Shown: positions 1-6,114, counted from the first letter of the stretch. The stretch is DNA of 6,114 bases from Bacteroidota bacterium (GCA_029558435.1 JAKQEZ010000558.1:1-6114), one strand, 5' to 3'. Translations and numbers: made by a program. Notes: generated from the sequence alone by a model not told the origin.

Positions 1-301
1 GCATTTTATAAATACTGTAAGATGCTCTTTTAAAATTTGGCAGCGGAGTGCTGTCAGGCATCAGACAGGTTTCGTTGTTTATCCAGGGCTCGTGCGAAAC
101 TACTACTTGTGAGTCTGCAGTAACAACAACATCCAATTCTATGTGAAGTACATTTAATTCAATTGCTTTTAAAAATGCAGGAATGGTATTTTCTGGCATC
201 AGGCCACGGCAGCCGCGATGGCCATATATTGTGAATGAAGAGTCTTGAGCCATTGTTATTGAAGATAAAAAAAAACAAAATGCAAAAATCCAAAATCTCA
301 T
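1..301 (-). CDS. Glycerophosphodiester phosphodiesterase, secreted, N-terminal part (cut by window edge)
   Basis: Reading the minus strand from ATG at 301-299 gives 100 codons without a stop down to base 2, so the gene runs off the left edge. Residues 1-18 form a classical signal peptide: Arg2, then a hydrophobic core rich in Phe, ending in TMA before Gln19, so export to the periplasm or outside is likely. There is no lipobox. The mature start reads TIYGHRGCRG, followed by PENT and IELDVVVTADSQVVVSHEPW. This is the order of active-site motifs in the GDPD TIM-barrel family (GlpQ/UgpQ-like): His28-Arg29, Glu37-Asn38, metal-binding Glu55 and Asp57, and His70. The family hydrolyses glycerophosphodiesters to sn-glycerol 3-phosphate and an alcohol. 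I infer the exact substrate only at family level. The gene is transcribed away from the cas operon and looks like a chromosomal flank unrelated to CRISPR. Roughly the last 60% of the protein is missing from the window. Confidence 0.92.
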   Translation of the reverse strand, partial: MRFWIFAFCFFLSSITMAQDSSFTIYGHRGCRGLMPENTIPAFLKAIELNVLHIELDVVVTADSQVVVSHEPWINNETCLMPDSTPLPNFKRASYSIYKM

Positions 302-349
302 TGCAAAACAAATCAATGTGTTAGGTAACCCTTGTGCCTAATTTATAGA

Positions 350-357
350 CAAAAATA
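350..357 (-). promoter_or_regulatory. Candidate Bacteroidota -7 element for the phosphodiesterase gene
   Basis: On the minus strand these bases read TATTTTTG, a full match to the TAnnTTTG -7 consensus of the primary sigma factor in Bacteroidota. A start site a few bases downstream would leave a leader of about 45 bases before the ATG at 301. I see no clear TTG -33 element at the usual 19-21 base spacing, so the call rests on the -7 match and the position. Confidence 0.45.
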
Positions 358-367
358 CAAATTCAAC

Positions 368-399
368 TTTGCTAGTTAAGATATTAATCTGTACTTTAG
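368..399 (+). promoter_or_regulatory. Candidate promoter of the cas9 operon
   Basis: TTTG at 368-371 (TTG at 369-371) is followed after 20 bases by TACTTTAG at 392-399. This fits the Bacteroidota pattern TTG-N(19-21)-TAnnTTTG with one mismatch in the -7 box. Transcription would start near 404 and give cas9 a leader of about 160 bases. That leader would run through the whole tracrRNA gene in antisense. I found no better plus-strand match between 302 and 565, but such AT-rich DNA gives chance matches easily. Confidence 0.4.
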
Positions 400-461
400 A
401 AACGAAATTTTATTATGTAAGATTAAAAGATAAACTACTATCGACAAATTCCATTAATTAT

Positions 462-491
462 AAAATTAAAAAGCCCCACCGAAGCAGGGCT
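462..491 (-). terminator. Rho-independent terminator of the tracrRNA
   Basis: On the minus strand the arms AGCCCTGC (491-484) and GTGGGGCT (479-472) form an 8-bp stem that includes two G-T wobble pairs. They enclose TTCG (483-480), giving the very stable C(UUCG)G tetraloop. The stem is followed by TTTTAATTTT (471-462). Read on the plus strand the same hairpin lacks a T-tract, so it terminates minus-strand transcripts only. It should separate the tracrRNA from the phosphodiesterase gene downstream on that strand. Confidence 0.88.
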
Positions 492-527
492 GAGAAATCT
501 TCGGCTTATAGCCTTATTGTGATTTGC
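462..527 (-). ncRNA. tracrRNA, divergent from cas9
   Basis: Read on the minus strand, this stretch has the parts of a tracrRNA in order. First comes an anti-repeat ending GCAAATCACAAT (about 527-516). Next is the junction AATAAGG (518-512), which overlaps a nexus hairpin GGCT-ATA-AGCC (513-503). A linker of about 11 bases follows. The last part is a strong terminator hairpin (491-472) with a T-rich tail to 462. The AATAAGGCTA string is the same as at the repeat:anti-repeat/nexus junction of the S. pyogenes tracrRNA. The 5' end is uncertain: a TATATTTG -7 element at 539-532 suggests a start around 525-528 and an RNA of about 65 nt, but a longer form is possible. The RNA would pair with the crRNA repeat and anchor the duplex in Cas9. 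Its place directly before cas9 and its opposite direction fit a type II-C locus. The repeat itself is not in the window, so pairing could not be checked. Confidence 0.85.
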
Positions 528-536
528 GCTACAAAT
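516..536 (-). other. Anti-repeat segment of the tracrRNA (repeat-like on the plus strand)
   Basis: The plus strand reads ATTGTGATTTGC at 516-527, followed by GCTACAAAT. From memory, CRISPR repeats of Bacteroides-type II-C arrays begin GTTGTGATTTGC and continue with a TTTCAAAT-like stretch, so this looks like one diverged repeat copy. It is the part expected to base-pair with the crRNA. No spacer-sized flanks or second copy exist here, so it is not an array. The pairing length beyond the first 12 bases is unknown. Confidence 0.7.
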
Positions 537-539
537 ATA
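532..539 (-). promoter_or_regulatory. Candidate -7 element of the tracrRNA promoter
   Basis: The minus strand reads TATATTTG, a full TAnnTTTG match, just upstream of the anti-repeat core. The -33 position would fall at about 559-563, next to the cas9 start codon at 566. The bases there are A/T-rich with no TTG, so the promoter is only half supported. If it is used, the tracrRNA promoter is squeezed between the RNA and the cas9 start codon. Confidence 0.45.
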
Positions 540-565
540 TGGATAAAACAAATTGAAAAATTTAT

Positions 566-3500
566 ATGAATAAAATTATTGGACTCGATTTAGGAACAAA
601 CTCAATAGGATGGGCACTACGTAACCCTGATTTAACAGAAAACCAAATTGAGAAATTCGGTGTATTGACCTTTAACAAAGGCGTTGGTAACGGTAAAACA
701 GGAGAATATTCCTATGCGGCCGAGCGAACAAAAAAACGTTCCACTCGCAGATTATATCAAGCTCGAAAATACAGGCTTTGGGCAACGCTTGAAAATCTAA
801 TAACCGAAGGTTATTGCCCATTAACTACTGAAGATTTAGACAAGTGGAGAAAATATGATAAACAAGAAGCCCATAAAAACAACAATGCGGGGCGTGTGTA
901 TCCTGTTTGGAACACTGCATTTGATGCATGGATAAAATTAGATTTTGATAATGACGGAAAACCAGACTATACAAGTCCGTATCAATTGCGGAAAGAATTA
1001 GCCGAAAAGAAATCGGATTTTACACAGGAAAAAAATCGCTTCAAGTTAGGCAGAGCCTTGTACCATATTGCTCAACGCAGAGGTTTTAAAAGTAGCAGAA
1101 AAGGTGCTGAAGATGTGAAAGAGAAAGAAACAAATGATAACGAAGTAATGGATTTACAATATTCTGAAAAGAAAAAAAACAAAGTTATTACTGAATTATT
1201 TGAAAAATACAGCAACGCAAAAACTATTGGTTGGCTTTTTGCTTTATTGGAAAATGATAAAATCAGAGTTCGTGAAGCTATTACTCAATATGCGATACGT
1301 GAAAATTACAAAGACGAAATAAAACACATTTTCCAATTACAAGGATTGAAATTTGGAGATGCACTTTATACTAAATTAGTTGAAACAGGCAAGAACAAAA
1401 ATGACGGCAGTATTTTTTACAAACGCCCTTTGCGTTCACAAAAAGGATTAGTTGGTAAATGTACTTTAGAACCTAATAAATACCGTGCACCAATAAGCCA
1501 TCCAAGTTTTGAAACTTTCAGAGCATGGTCTTTTTTAAACAATATAAAATACAAAGAAAACAATGAGTGGAAACAATTACCTCTTGAACTAAAACAAGAG
1601 ATTTATTCTGAATTGTTTTTCAGAAAATCAAAAGGGTATTTTCCATTTTCAGAAATTGTTACATTTTTAAAGAAGAAAGGAAAAAATTGGGAATTGAATT
1701 ATAAACCCAAAACAACTGTAACTGCTTGTCCTGTATCAGCACGATTGAAAGACATTTTTGGTTATAAATGGAATGAAACAATTACCAAAAAAGATGTAGA
1801 GGGGAAAATAATTCACATTACACATAAAGACCACAACGGAAACGAGTTGGGAAGAATACCATTAGAACAACCTTTTTATCAAGATGCTTGGCACGTATTG
1901 TTCAACTACGAAGACCAAGAATATGTTTATGAGTTTGCCAAAGATAAGCTGAAACTTAGTGAGGAAAGGGTAAATGAAAAAGAAAAAACAAAGGTTGATA
2001 AGTTCGTCATTGCGTGGAACGCTTGCCCCGTTGGTTACGGAATGTTAAGCTTAAATGCTATCAACAAAATAAATGTGTTTTTACAAAAAGGGTTGATCTA
2101 TACCGAAGCAGTTTTATTAGCAAACATCCCAGAAATATTAGGCAAAGAGCTGTGGCAACAAAACGAGCAATTACTACTTGCTAGTATTAATGGTGTGATT
2201 GTAGAAAACAGAAATCAAAAATCAATTCTAAGTATTGTAAACAATCTTATTTCTAAACATAAAAATTTAGGTGAAAATAAATTCGGACATAAAGACAACA
2301 GCTACAAATTAGTTGATAGTGATTTAAAAGACATTCAAATTGCAATAGAAGAACAGTTTGGAGCAACAAAATGGGAGAGTCTCCCTGATGAAGAACAGCA
2401 AAATATTCTTGGTACGGTAAAAGATTGTTACCAGGCTTATTTCTCTAAGCAAGGCATTGTAAGAGATAACGGAAGCGAGGAACGAATTGTTACCATTCAA
2501 TCCAACGGGAAAAATTATCACAAAACAGATACAGGTTATTATCGTTTGCCTAAGTTGATTGATACCCTTAAAGTATTTTTGCAAGATAATTTTGAGAATC
2601 TTGACGAAAAACAGCTTTCAAAAATTTATCATCCTTCCGAAATCAATATTTACCCTCCAGCAAAAGAAGACAAAGACGGAATTATAAAATTAGGTAGCCC
2701 CAAAACAGGTTCGTTTAAAAACCCAATGGCGATGCGTACGCTTCACGAGTTACGCAAGTTGATGAATTATATGATTGAAACCAATCAGATAGATAACGAA
2801 ACACGAGTTATGGTAGAGGTGGCAAGAGACTTAAACGATGCCAATAAACGATGGGCGATTGAAGCGTGGCAACGTCAAAGAGAAGCCGAAAATCAAGAAT
2901 TTGCGGAAGCAATTAACCAACTTTTAAATGATGATAAAACTATAAAAGCAAATGCCACTAACAACGATGATATTGATAAGCTAAGATTGTTCTACGAGCA
3001 AAATACAGAACAAACGCTTCCCGAAGTCGTAGTAATGGAAGAAGATGAAAACGGAAAAAAGAAAAAATCTACTGAAAAGGATGAGGCGGTAAGGTGGAAC
3101 GGACACGGGAAAAAATTAATTGAAAAATACCGTTTGTGGAAAGAGCAGGGACATCAATGCATATACACAGGCAAGTTCATTAAGCTAACCGATTTATTTA
3201 ACGAAAACGTAATTGACTTTGAACATACTGTCCCCAGAAGTATTTCATTTGATAATTCATTAGCAAATCTCACAGTGTGTTTTGCTGATTATAACAGAAC
3301 GATAAAGAAAAATCAAATCCCTTCACAGCTTCCAAATTATTCAGAAGATTCTGGTGGCTATACTGCTATATTACCACGTTTAGATGCATGGAAAGAAAAA
3401 GTAGAACGCATTAAACAACAAATTGATTTTTGGAATTTAAAATCTAAAAGAGGTAGTAAATCTGTAATGATTGCAAAAGGCAGTAATATATCAACCAAAG

Positions 3501-5092
3501 ACGATGCTATCCGTCAACGCCATTTATGGCAAATGGAATTGGATTATTGGAAAAACAAAGTAGATAGATTTACCATAACCGAAATTACAAGCGGTTTTAA
3601 AAACAGCCAAAAAGTAGATACACAGTTGATTTCAAAATACGCGTTGCATTATCTGAAAACCTATTTTGATAAAGTTGATGTGCAAAAAGGAAGTATTACA
3701 GCCGAGTTCAGGAAAATATATCAACTGCAAGTTGCAGATGAAAAGAAAGATAGAAGCAAACACTCTCACCATGCCAAAGATGCAGCAGTATTAACCCTAA
3801 TACCTGTTGCTGCTAAACGTGATGAAATTTTAGAAAGATACTATAAAGCAAAAGAGCTAAATCCAAAAGCCTCGTTTACGGAAGACCCTTACAAAGGCTT
3901 TAAACGAGAATTTGTTTGGAGAATAGACGATAACGTTCTAATCAACAACATCACCAATAACCAAGAACTTACGCCTGCGAAACGAAAAGTCCGTAAGCGT
4001 GGCAAAGAAGTTATTGTAAATGGTAAAAACAGATGGGCAACAGGAGATTGCATACGTGGTCAATTGCATCAAGAAACTTTTTATGGAGCAATTAAACCTG
4101 CAAGGCGTGGCGAAAAAGGTAATATTGAAAAAGACGAGAATGGTAAGTTCGTTCAAGAAGACAATATAAAATATGTTCTGCGAGTTCCATTTAATGCTGA
4201 TTTTACAGGCGTAGATAAAATTGTAGATGAAGGACTAAAAAGACAAATACAAGAACACATCAAAAGAGCCGGAAATTTCAAAAAGGCTTTTGAAGAAGGA
4301 ATTTATTTACTTGACCAAAACGGCAAGCCACACGGAAATAAAATCCGTCATATTCGAGTTTATGCAAGTGTTTCAGAACCCTTAGCAATAAAAAAACAAA
4401 CCAATCTTTCTGATAAAGAATACAAACAGCATTATTGGGCGGGGAATGGAGAGAATATTGTTTGTGCTTATTACAAAAACGACCATTTAGATAAAAAAGG
4501 AAATATCAAAAAAGACAGAGAACTGGAAATTATCAACTTATTTGAAATATCAGAATTTAAAAAACACAATTTATTTGATGCAAATGGCCAACTTGAATTG
4601 TACAGAAAAGATAAAGACAACAAAACAATAATTGATGATAATGGAAATAAACAAACGCCTTACGCAATTTTAAAAGCAGGAATGAAAGTTGTTTTCTATG
4701 ACGAAAGGATTGAAGAGTTGAAACAACAGAATAATGAAAAAGATTGTGATTACAATAAACGTATCAGCTATAGAACTTATAGGATTGTGAAGTTTACCGG
4801 TGGGCGATTGACTTTTCAACATCACCTTGAAGCAAGGAATGATAAAGAGTTAGAAAATGCATATCCTGAAAATATCGTTTTTAAGACCGATGAAAAGAAC
4901 AAAGATGTTGCTTATGGAGGCAGGGGAACAAGTGGATTTACAGAAAAAGTAAGCGATGCTTTAAAATTCAATGGACATAACAATTACGAGCCTTTTCCTA
5001 AATTGCTTTATTCTGTTAATTGGTTAGATTTTGTAGTTGAGGGCTACGATTTTAAAATTGAAATGGACGGAAGTATAAAATGGCTTAAATAG
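566..5092 (+). CDS. cas9: Type II-C CRISPR-associated endonuclease Cas9
   Basis: RNA-guided DNA endonuclease that uses crRNA:tracrRNA to find and cut both target strands. The 1508 residues show the full domain order. RuvC-I is at the start (IIGLDLGTNSIGWAL, Asp8). The Arg-rich bridge helix spans about 51-78. The recognition lobe runs from about 79 to 735, with GRALYHIAQRRGFKSSRK (162-179) and a conserved GSPKTGSFKNPMAMRTLHEL block (710-729). RuvC-II is VMVEVARDLN with Glu751. The HNH domain contains CIYTGK and DFEHTVPRS, with His887, Asn901 and Asn910 (the His-to-Asn spacing of 23 equals H840-N863 of S. pyogenes Cas9). RuvC-III has GSITAEFRK (1042-1050) and HHAKDA, with His1069 and Asp1072. 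The C-terminal PAM-interacting region has KIRHIRVYA (1259-1267) and GGRLTFQHHLEAR (1412-1424). All nuclease residues are present, so the enzyme is probably active. The start is fixed by RuvC-I lying at the N-terminus; no Shine-Dalgarno is seen, as usual in this phylum. The length is at the large end for Cas9. GC is about 29% in eight 60-base stretches I counted. The PAM cannot be read from sequence. Confidence 0.98.
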   Translation: MNKIIGLDLGTNSIGWALRNPDLTENQIEKFGVLTFNKGVGNGKTGEYSYAAERTKKRSTRRLYQARKYRLWATLENLITEGYCPLTTEDLDKWRKYDKQEAHKNNNAGRVYPVWNTAFDAWIKLDFDNDGKPDYTSPYQLRKELAEKKSDFTQEKNRFKLGRALYHIAQRRGFKSSRKGAEDVKEKETNDNEVMDLQYSEKKKNKVITELFEKYSNAKTIGWLFALLENDKIRVREAITQYAIRENYKDEIKHIFQLQGLKFGDALYTKLVETGKNKNDGSIFYKRPLRSQKGLVGKCTLEPNKYRAPISHPSFETFRAWSFLNNIKYKENNEWKQLPLELKQEIYSELFFRKSKGYFPFSEIVTFLKKKGKNWELNYKPKTTVTACPVSARLKDIFGYKWNETITKKDVEGKIIHITHKDHNGNELGRIPLEQPFYQDAWHVLFNYEDQEYVYEFAKDKLKLSEERVNEKEKTKVDKFVIAWNACPVGYGMLSLNAINKINVFLQKGLIYTEAVLLANIPEILGKELWQQNEQLLLASINGVIVENRNQKSILSIVNNLISKHKNLGENKFGHKDNSYKLVDSDLKDIQIAIEEQFGATKWESLPDEEQQNILGTVKDCYQAYFSKQGIVRDNGSEERIVTIQSNGKNYHKTDTGYYRLPKLIDTLKVFLQDNFENLDEKQLSKIYHPSEINIYPPAKEDKDGIIKLGSPKTGSFKNPMAMRTLHELRKLMNYMIETNQIDNETRVMVEVARDLNDANKRWAIEAWQRQREAENQEFAEAINQLLNDDKTIKANATNNDDIDKLRLFYEQNTEQTLPEVVVMEEDENGKKKKSTEKDEAVRWNGHGKKLIEKYRLWKEQGHQCIYTGKFIKLTDLFNENVIDFEHTVPRSISFDNSLANLTVCFADYNRTIKKNQIPSQLPNYSEDSGGYTAILPRLDAWKEKVERIKQQIDFWNLKSKRGSKSVMIAKGSNISTKDDAIRQRHLWQMELDYWKNKVDRFTITEITSGFKNSQKVDTQLISKYALHYLKTYFDKVDVQKGSITAEFRKIYQLQVADEKKDRSKHSHHAKDAAVLTLIPVAAKRDEILERYYKAKELNPKASFTEDPYKGFKREFVWRIDDNVLINNITNNQELTPAKRKVRKRGKEVIVNGKNRWATGDCIRGQLHQETFYGAIKPARRGEKGNIEKDENGKFVQEDNIKYVLRVPFNADFTGVDKIVDEGLKRQIQEHIKRAGNFKKAFEEGIYLLDQNGKPHGNKIRHIRVYASVSEPLAIKKQTNLSDKEYKQHYWAGNGENIVCAYYKNDHLDKKGNIKKDRELEIINLFEISEFKKHNLFDANGQLELYRKDKDNKTIIDDNGNKQTPYAILKAGMKVVFYDERIEELKQQNNEKDCDYNKRISYRTYRIVKFTGGRLTFQHHLEARNDKELENAYPENIVFKTDEKNKDVAYGGRGTSGFTEKVSDALKFNGHNNYEPFPKLLYSVNWLDFVVEGYDFKIEMDGSIKWLK

Positions 5093-5099
5093 TACATTC

Positions 5100-5345
5100 A
5101 TGAACAAGAAAATTACTATTGAATTTGCACGGATGTATTTAAAGCTATCCAAAGCAGAAAAAAAAGATTTATTTTGTTCATTAAGTGATGCAGAACAAAC
5201 AGAGCTATGTTTTATTGTGTCGAATCTTTACGATAAAATATGCAAAACCTTAGATTTTAAGGATAATTCAAAGCCGAATCTGGTAATTGTATTTGGTTCG
5301 GATAATACCGGATCCATGTTTGACTTTACAGATTTTGTTATATGA
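5100..5345 (+). CDS. Small protein of unknown function inside the cas operon (81 aa)
   Basis: I do not recognise this protein. It starts 7 bases after the cas9 stop, and its TGA stop overlaps the cas1 ATG (ATGA at 5342-5345), so it is co-transcribed and probably translationally coupled with cas1. GC is 30%, like cas9. It has no signal peptide or membrane segment, so it should be cytoplasmic. Residues 5-52 look helical and contain a tandem motif, LSKAEKKDLF (16-25) and LSDAEQTELC (28-37), each with an S-x-x-E helix cap. Cysteines lie at 26, 37 and 48, exactly 11 apart. Residues 59-81 look like a beta strand (NLVIVFG, 60-66) followed by a Gly/Asp-rich turn and an aromatic, acidic end. The II-C core is cas9-cas1-cas2, so this is an extra gene. 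A helper of Cas9 or of spacer acquisition, or a coupling ORF with no activity of its own, are all possible. The operon position makes a real gene likely; its function is unknown. Confidence 0.72.
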   Translation: MNKKITIEFARMYLKLSKAEKKDLFCSLSDAEQTELCFIVSNLYDKICKTLDFKDNSKPNLVIVFGSDNTGSMFDFTDFVI

Positions 5346-6114
5346 TCAAGCGCACCCTCTATTTTGGCAATCCTGCCTATCTGAGTCTTAAAGACAAACA
5401 ACTGATAGTGCGATTGCCTGAAGTTGAGAAAAACAGTCAACTTGACCCTCTATTTAAACAACAGGAGCAAGCCACCATTCCTGTTGAAGATATTGGTGTG
5501 GTAGTGCTCGACCATCAGCAAATAACCATTTCGCACGGACTGTTAGACGCATTAATGCAAAACAATGTTGCTGTAATTACGTGCAACAATACCCGGCATC
5601 CTGCAGGGCTGCTACTACCCTTGCAAGGCAACACCCTGCAACATGAAAGGTACCAAAGCCAACTTGCCGCCAGTGAGCCATTGCGCAAACAGTTATGGCA
5701 ACAAACCATCATACAAAAAATAAAAAACCAGGCTGCCTTATTATCGCAGCAGCAAATTGATGCAGGCCGCCTCTACCCTGTTTACAACAATGTGAAAAGT
5801 GGCGATAGCGAAAATGCCGAAGGCATTGCCGCAGCTTTTTACTGGTCCAATATTTTTACTAAAATACCCGCTACAATTGAATCTGCACCCGGTAATTTGT
5901 TCAGGCGGCAACGTGATGGTTTACCACCTAACAATTATCTGAATTACGGATATGCAATTCTAAGAGCAACGATGGCAAGAAGCATTGTGGCAGCAGGACT
6001 TTTGCCTACCAAAGGCATACACCACCATAACCGCTACAATGCCTACTGCCTTGCTGATGACCTGATGGAGCCCTACAGACCAATAGTAGATCAATTGGTC
6101 ATCCATATTATCCT
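5342..6114 (+). CDS. cas1: CRISPR-associated integrase Cas1, type II (C-terminus cut by window edge)
   Basis: Integrase subunit that, with Cas2, inserts new spacers at the leader end of the CRISPR array. The window gives 257 codons from ATG at 5342, overlapping the stop of the small upstream gene by four bases. The N-terminal beta-rich domain (MIKRTLYFGNPAYLSL to about residue 90) includes IPVEDIGVVVLD and an ITISHGLLDALMQNNVAVIT stretch. The C-terminal helical catalytic domain has the metal-site residues Glu160 (in SENAEGIAAAFYW), His228 (in GIHHHNRYNAYCL) and Glu243 (in ADDLMEPYRPIVD). The His-to-Glu gap of 15 equals H205-E220 in S. pyogenes Cas1. Type II Cas1 proteins are about 300 residues long, so roughly 40-50 are missing; no frameshift is seen. 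GC is about 45%, against about 30% for the two genes before it, and its codons favour CTG, CAG, GCC and CGC. Cas2 and the array are expected next. Confidence 0.96.
   Translation, partial: MIKRTLYFGNPAYLSLKDKQLIVRLPEVEKNSQLDPLFKQQEQATIPVEDIGVVVLDHQQITISHGLLDALMQNNVAVITCNNTRHPAGLLLPLQGNTLQHERYQSQLAASEPLRKQLWQQTIIQKIKNQAALLSQQQIDAGRLYPVYNNVKSGDSENAEGIAAAFYWSNIFTKIPATIESAPGNLFRRQRDGLPPNNYLNYGYAILRATMARSIVAAGLLPTKGIHHHNRYNAYCLADDLMEPYRPIVDQLVIHII

Noticed and set aside
454..469. Inverted repeat TTAATT-ATAA-AATTAA as an operator
   Set aside because: It consists only of A and T, overlaps the T-rich tail of the tracrRNA terminator, and is expected by chance in this composition.
472..491. Hairpin read as a plus-strand terminator or attenuator of cas9
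   Set aside because: The plus-strand sequence after the stem is GAGAAATC with no T-tract, so intrinsic termination in that direction is unlikely.
516..536. CRISPR array remnant upstream of cas9
   Set aside because: There is one repeat-like copy only, directly joined to a nexus and terminator on the minus strand, so the anti-repeat of a tracrRNA explains it better.
369..569. A 66-codon plus-strand reading frame ending in an ATGA overlap with cas9
   Set aside because: It begins with a TTG inside the candidate promoter and runs through the terminator, nexus and anti-repeat of the tracrRNA. Its product is a low-complexity Lys/Ile-rich string with no family likeness. The overlap with cas9 looks accidental.
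2324..2584. Minus-strand reading frame of 86 codons inside cas9
   Set aside because: It lies antisense to a well-conserved Cas9 region, has no promoter or recognisable product, and is explained by the AT-rich cas9 coding sequence.
3938..4156. Minus-strand reading frame of 72 codons inside cas9
   Set aside because: Antisense shadow of the Cas9 C-terminal part with no recognisable domain.
5228..5712. Two minus-strand reading frames (5228-5440 and 5515-5712) opposite the small gene and cas1
   Set aside because: Both are antisense to genes with stronger support; the second has many Cys and Leu codons typical of reverse-read coding DNA.

Overview
The window holds the front of a type II-C CRISPR-Cas locus from a member of the Bacteroidota (Bacteroidetes), joined on its left to an ordinary chromosomal gene. 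Several things point to this phylum: the very large Cas9 (1508 aa) with clade-typical motifs, the lack of Shine-Dalgarno sequences before every gene start, promoter elements of the TAnnTTTG type, and an AT-rich genome. I cannot name a genus.

Layout from left to right. Positions 1-301 (minus strand) carry the N-terminal 100 codons of a secreted glycerophosphodiester phosphodiesterase, cut by the window edge. Positions 302-565 are intergenic but dense: a -7 element for the phosphodiesterase, a candidate promoter for the cas operon, and a compact tracrRNA gene on the minus strand at about 462-527. The tracrRNA has an anti-repeat, an AAUAAGG junction, a GGCU/AGCC nexus hairpin and a terminator with a C(UUCG)G tetraloop. 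Positions 566-5092 encode an apparently catalytically intact Cas9. Positions 5100-5345 encode an unrecognised 81-aa protein. Positions 5342-6114 encode the first 257 residues of Cas1, cut by the right edge. Cas2 and the CRISPR array are not in the window and are expected to the right.

How it works together. Cas9 would be loaded with crRNA paired to the anti-repeat of the divergently transcribed tracrRNA and would cut invading DNA. Cas1, with the expected Cas2, would insert new spacers. The small gene lies 7 bases after cas9 and overlaps cas1 by an ATGA, so it is built into the operon and probably translated with it.

Main points for a second look: the extra small protein between cas9 and cas1 (the minimal II-C layout is cas9-cas1-cas2); the jump in GC from about 30% (cas9 samples and the small gene) to about 45% (cas1) exactly at the gene junction; and the predicted cas9 mRNA leader, which would be fully antisense to the tracrRNA.
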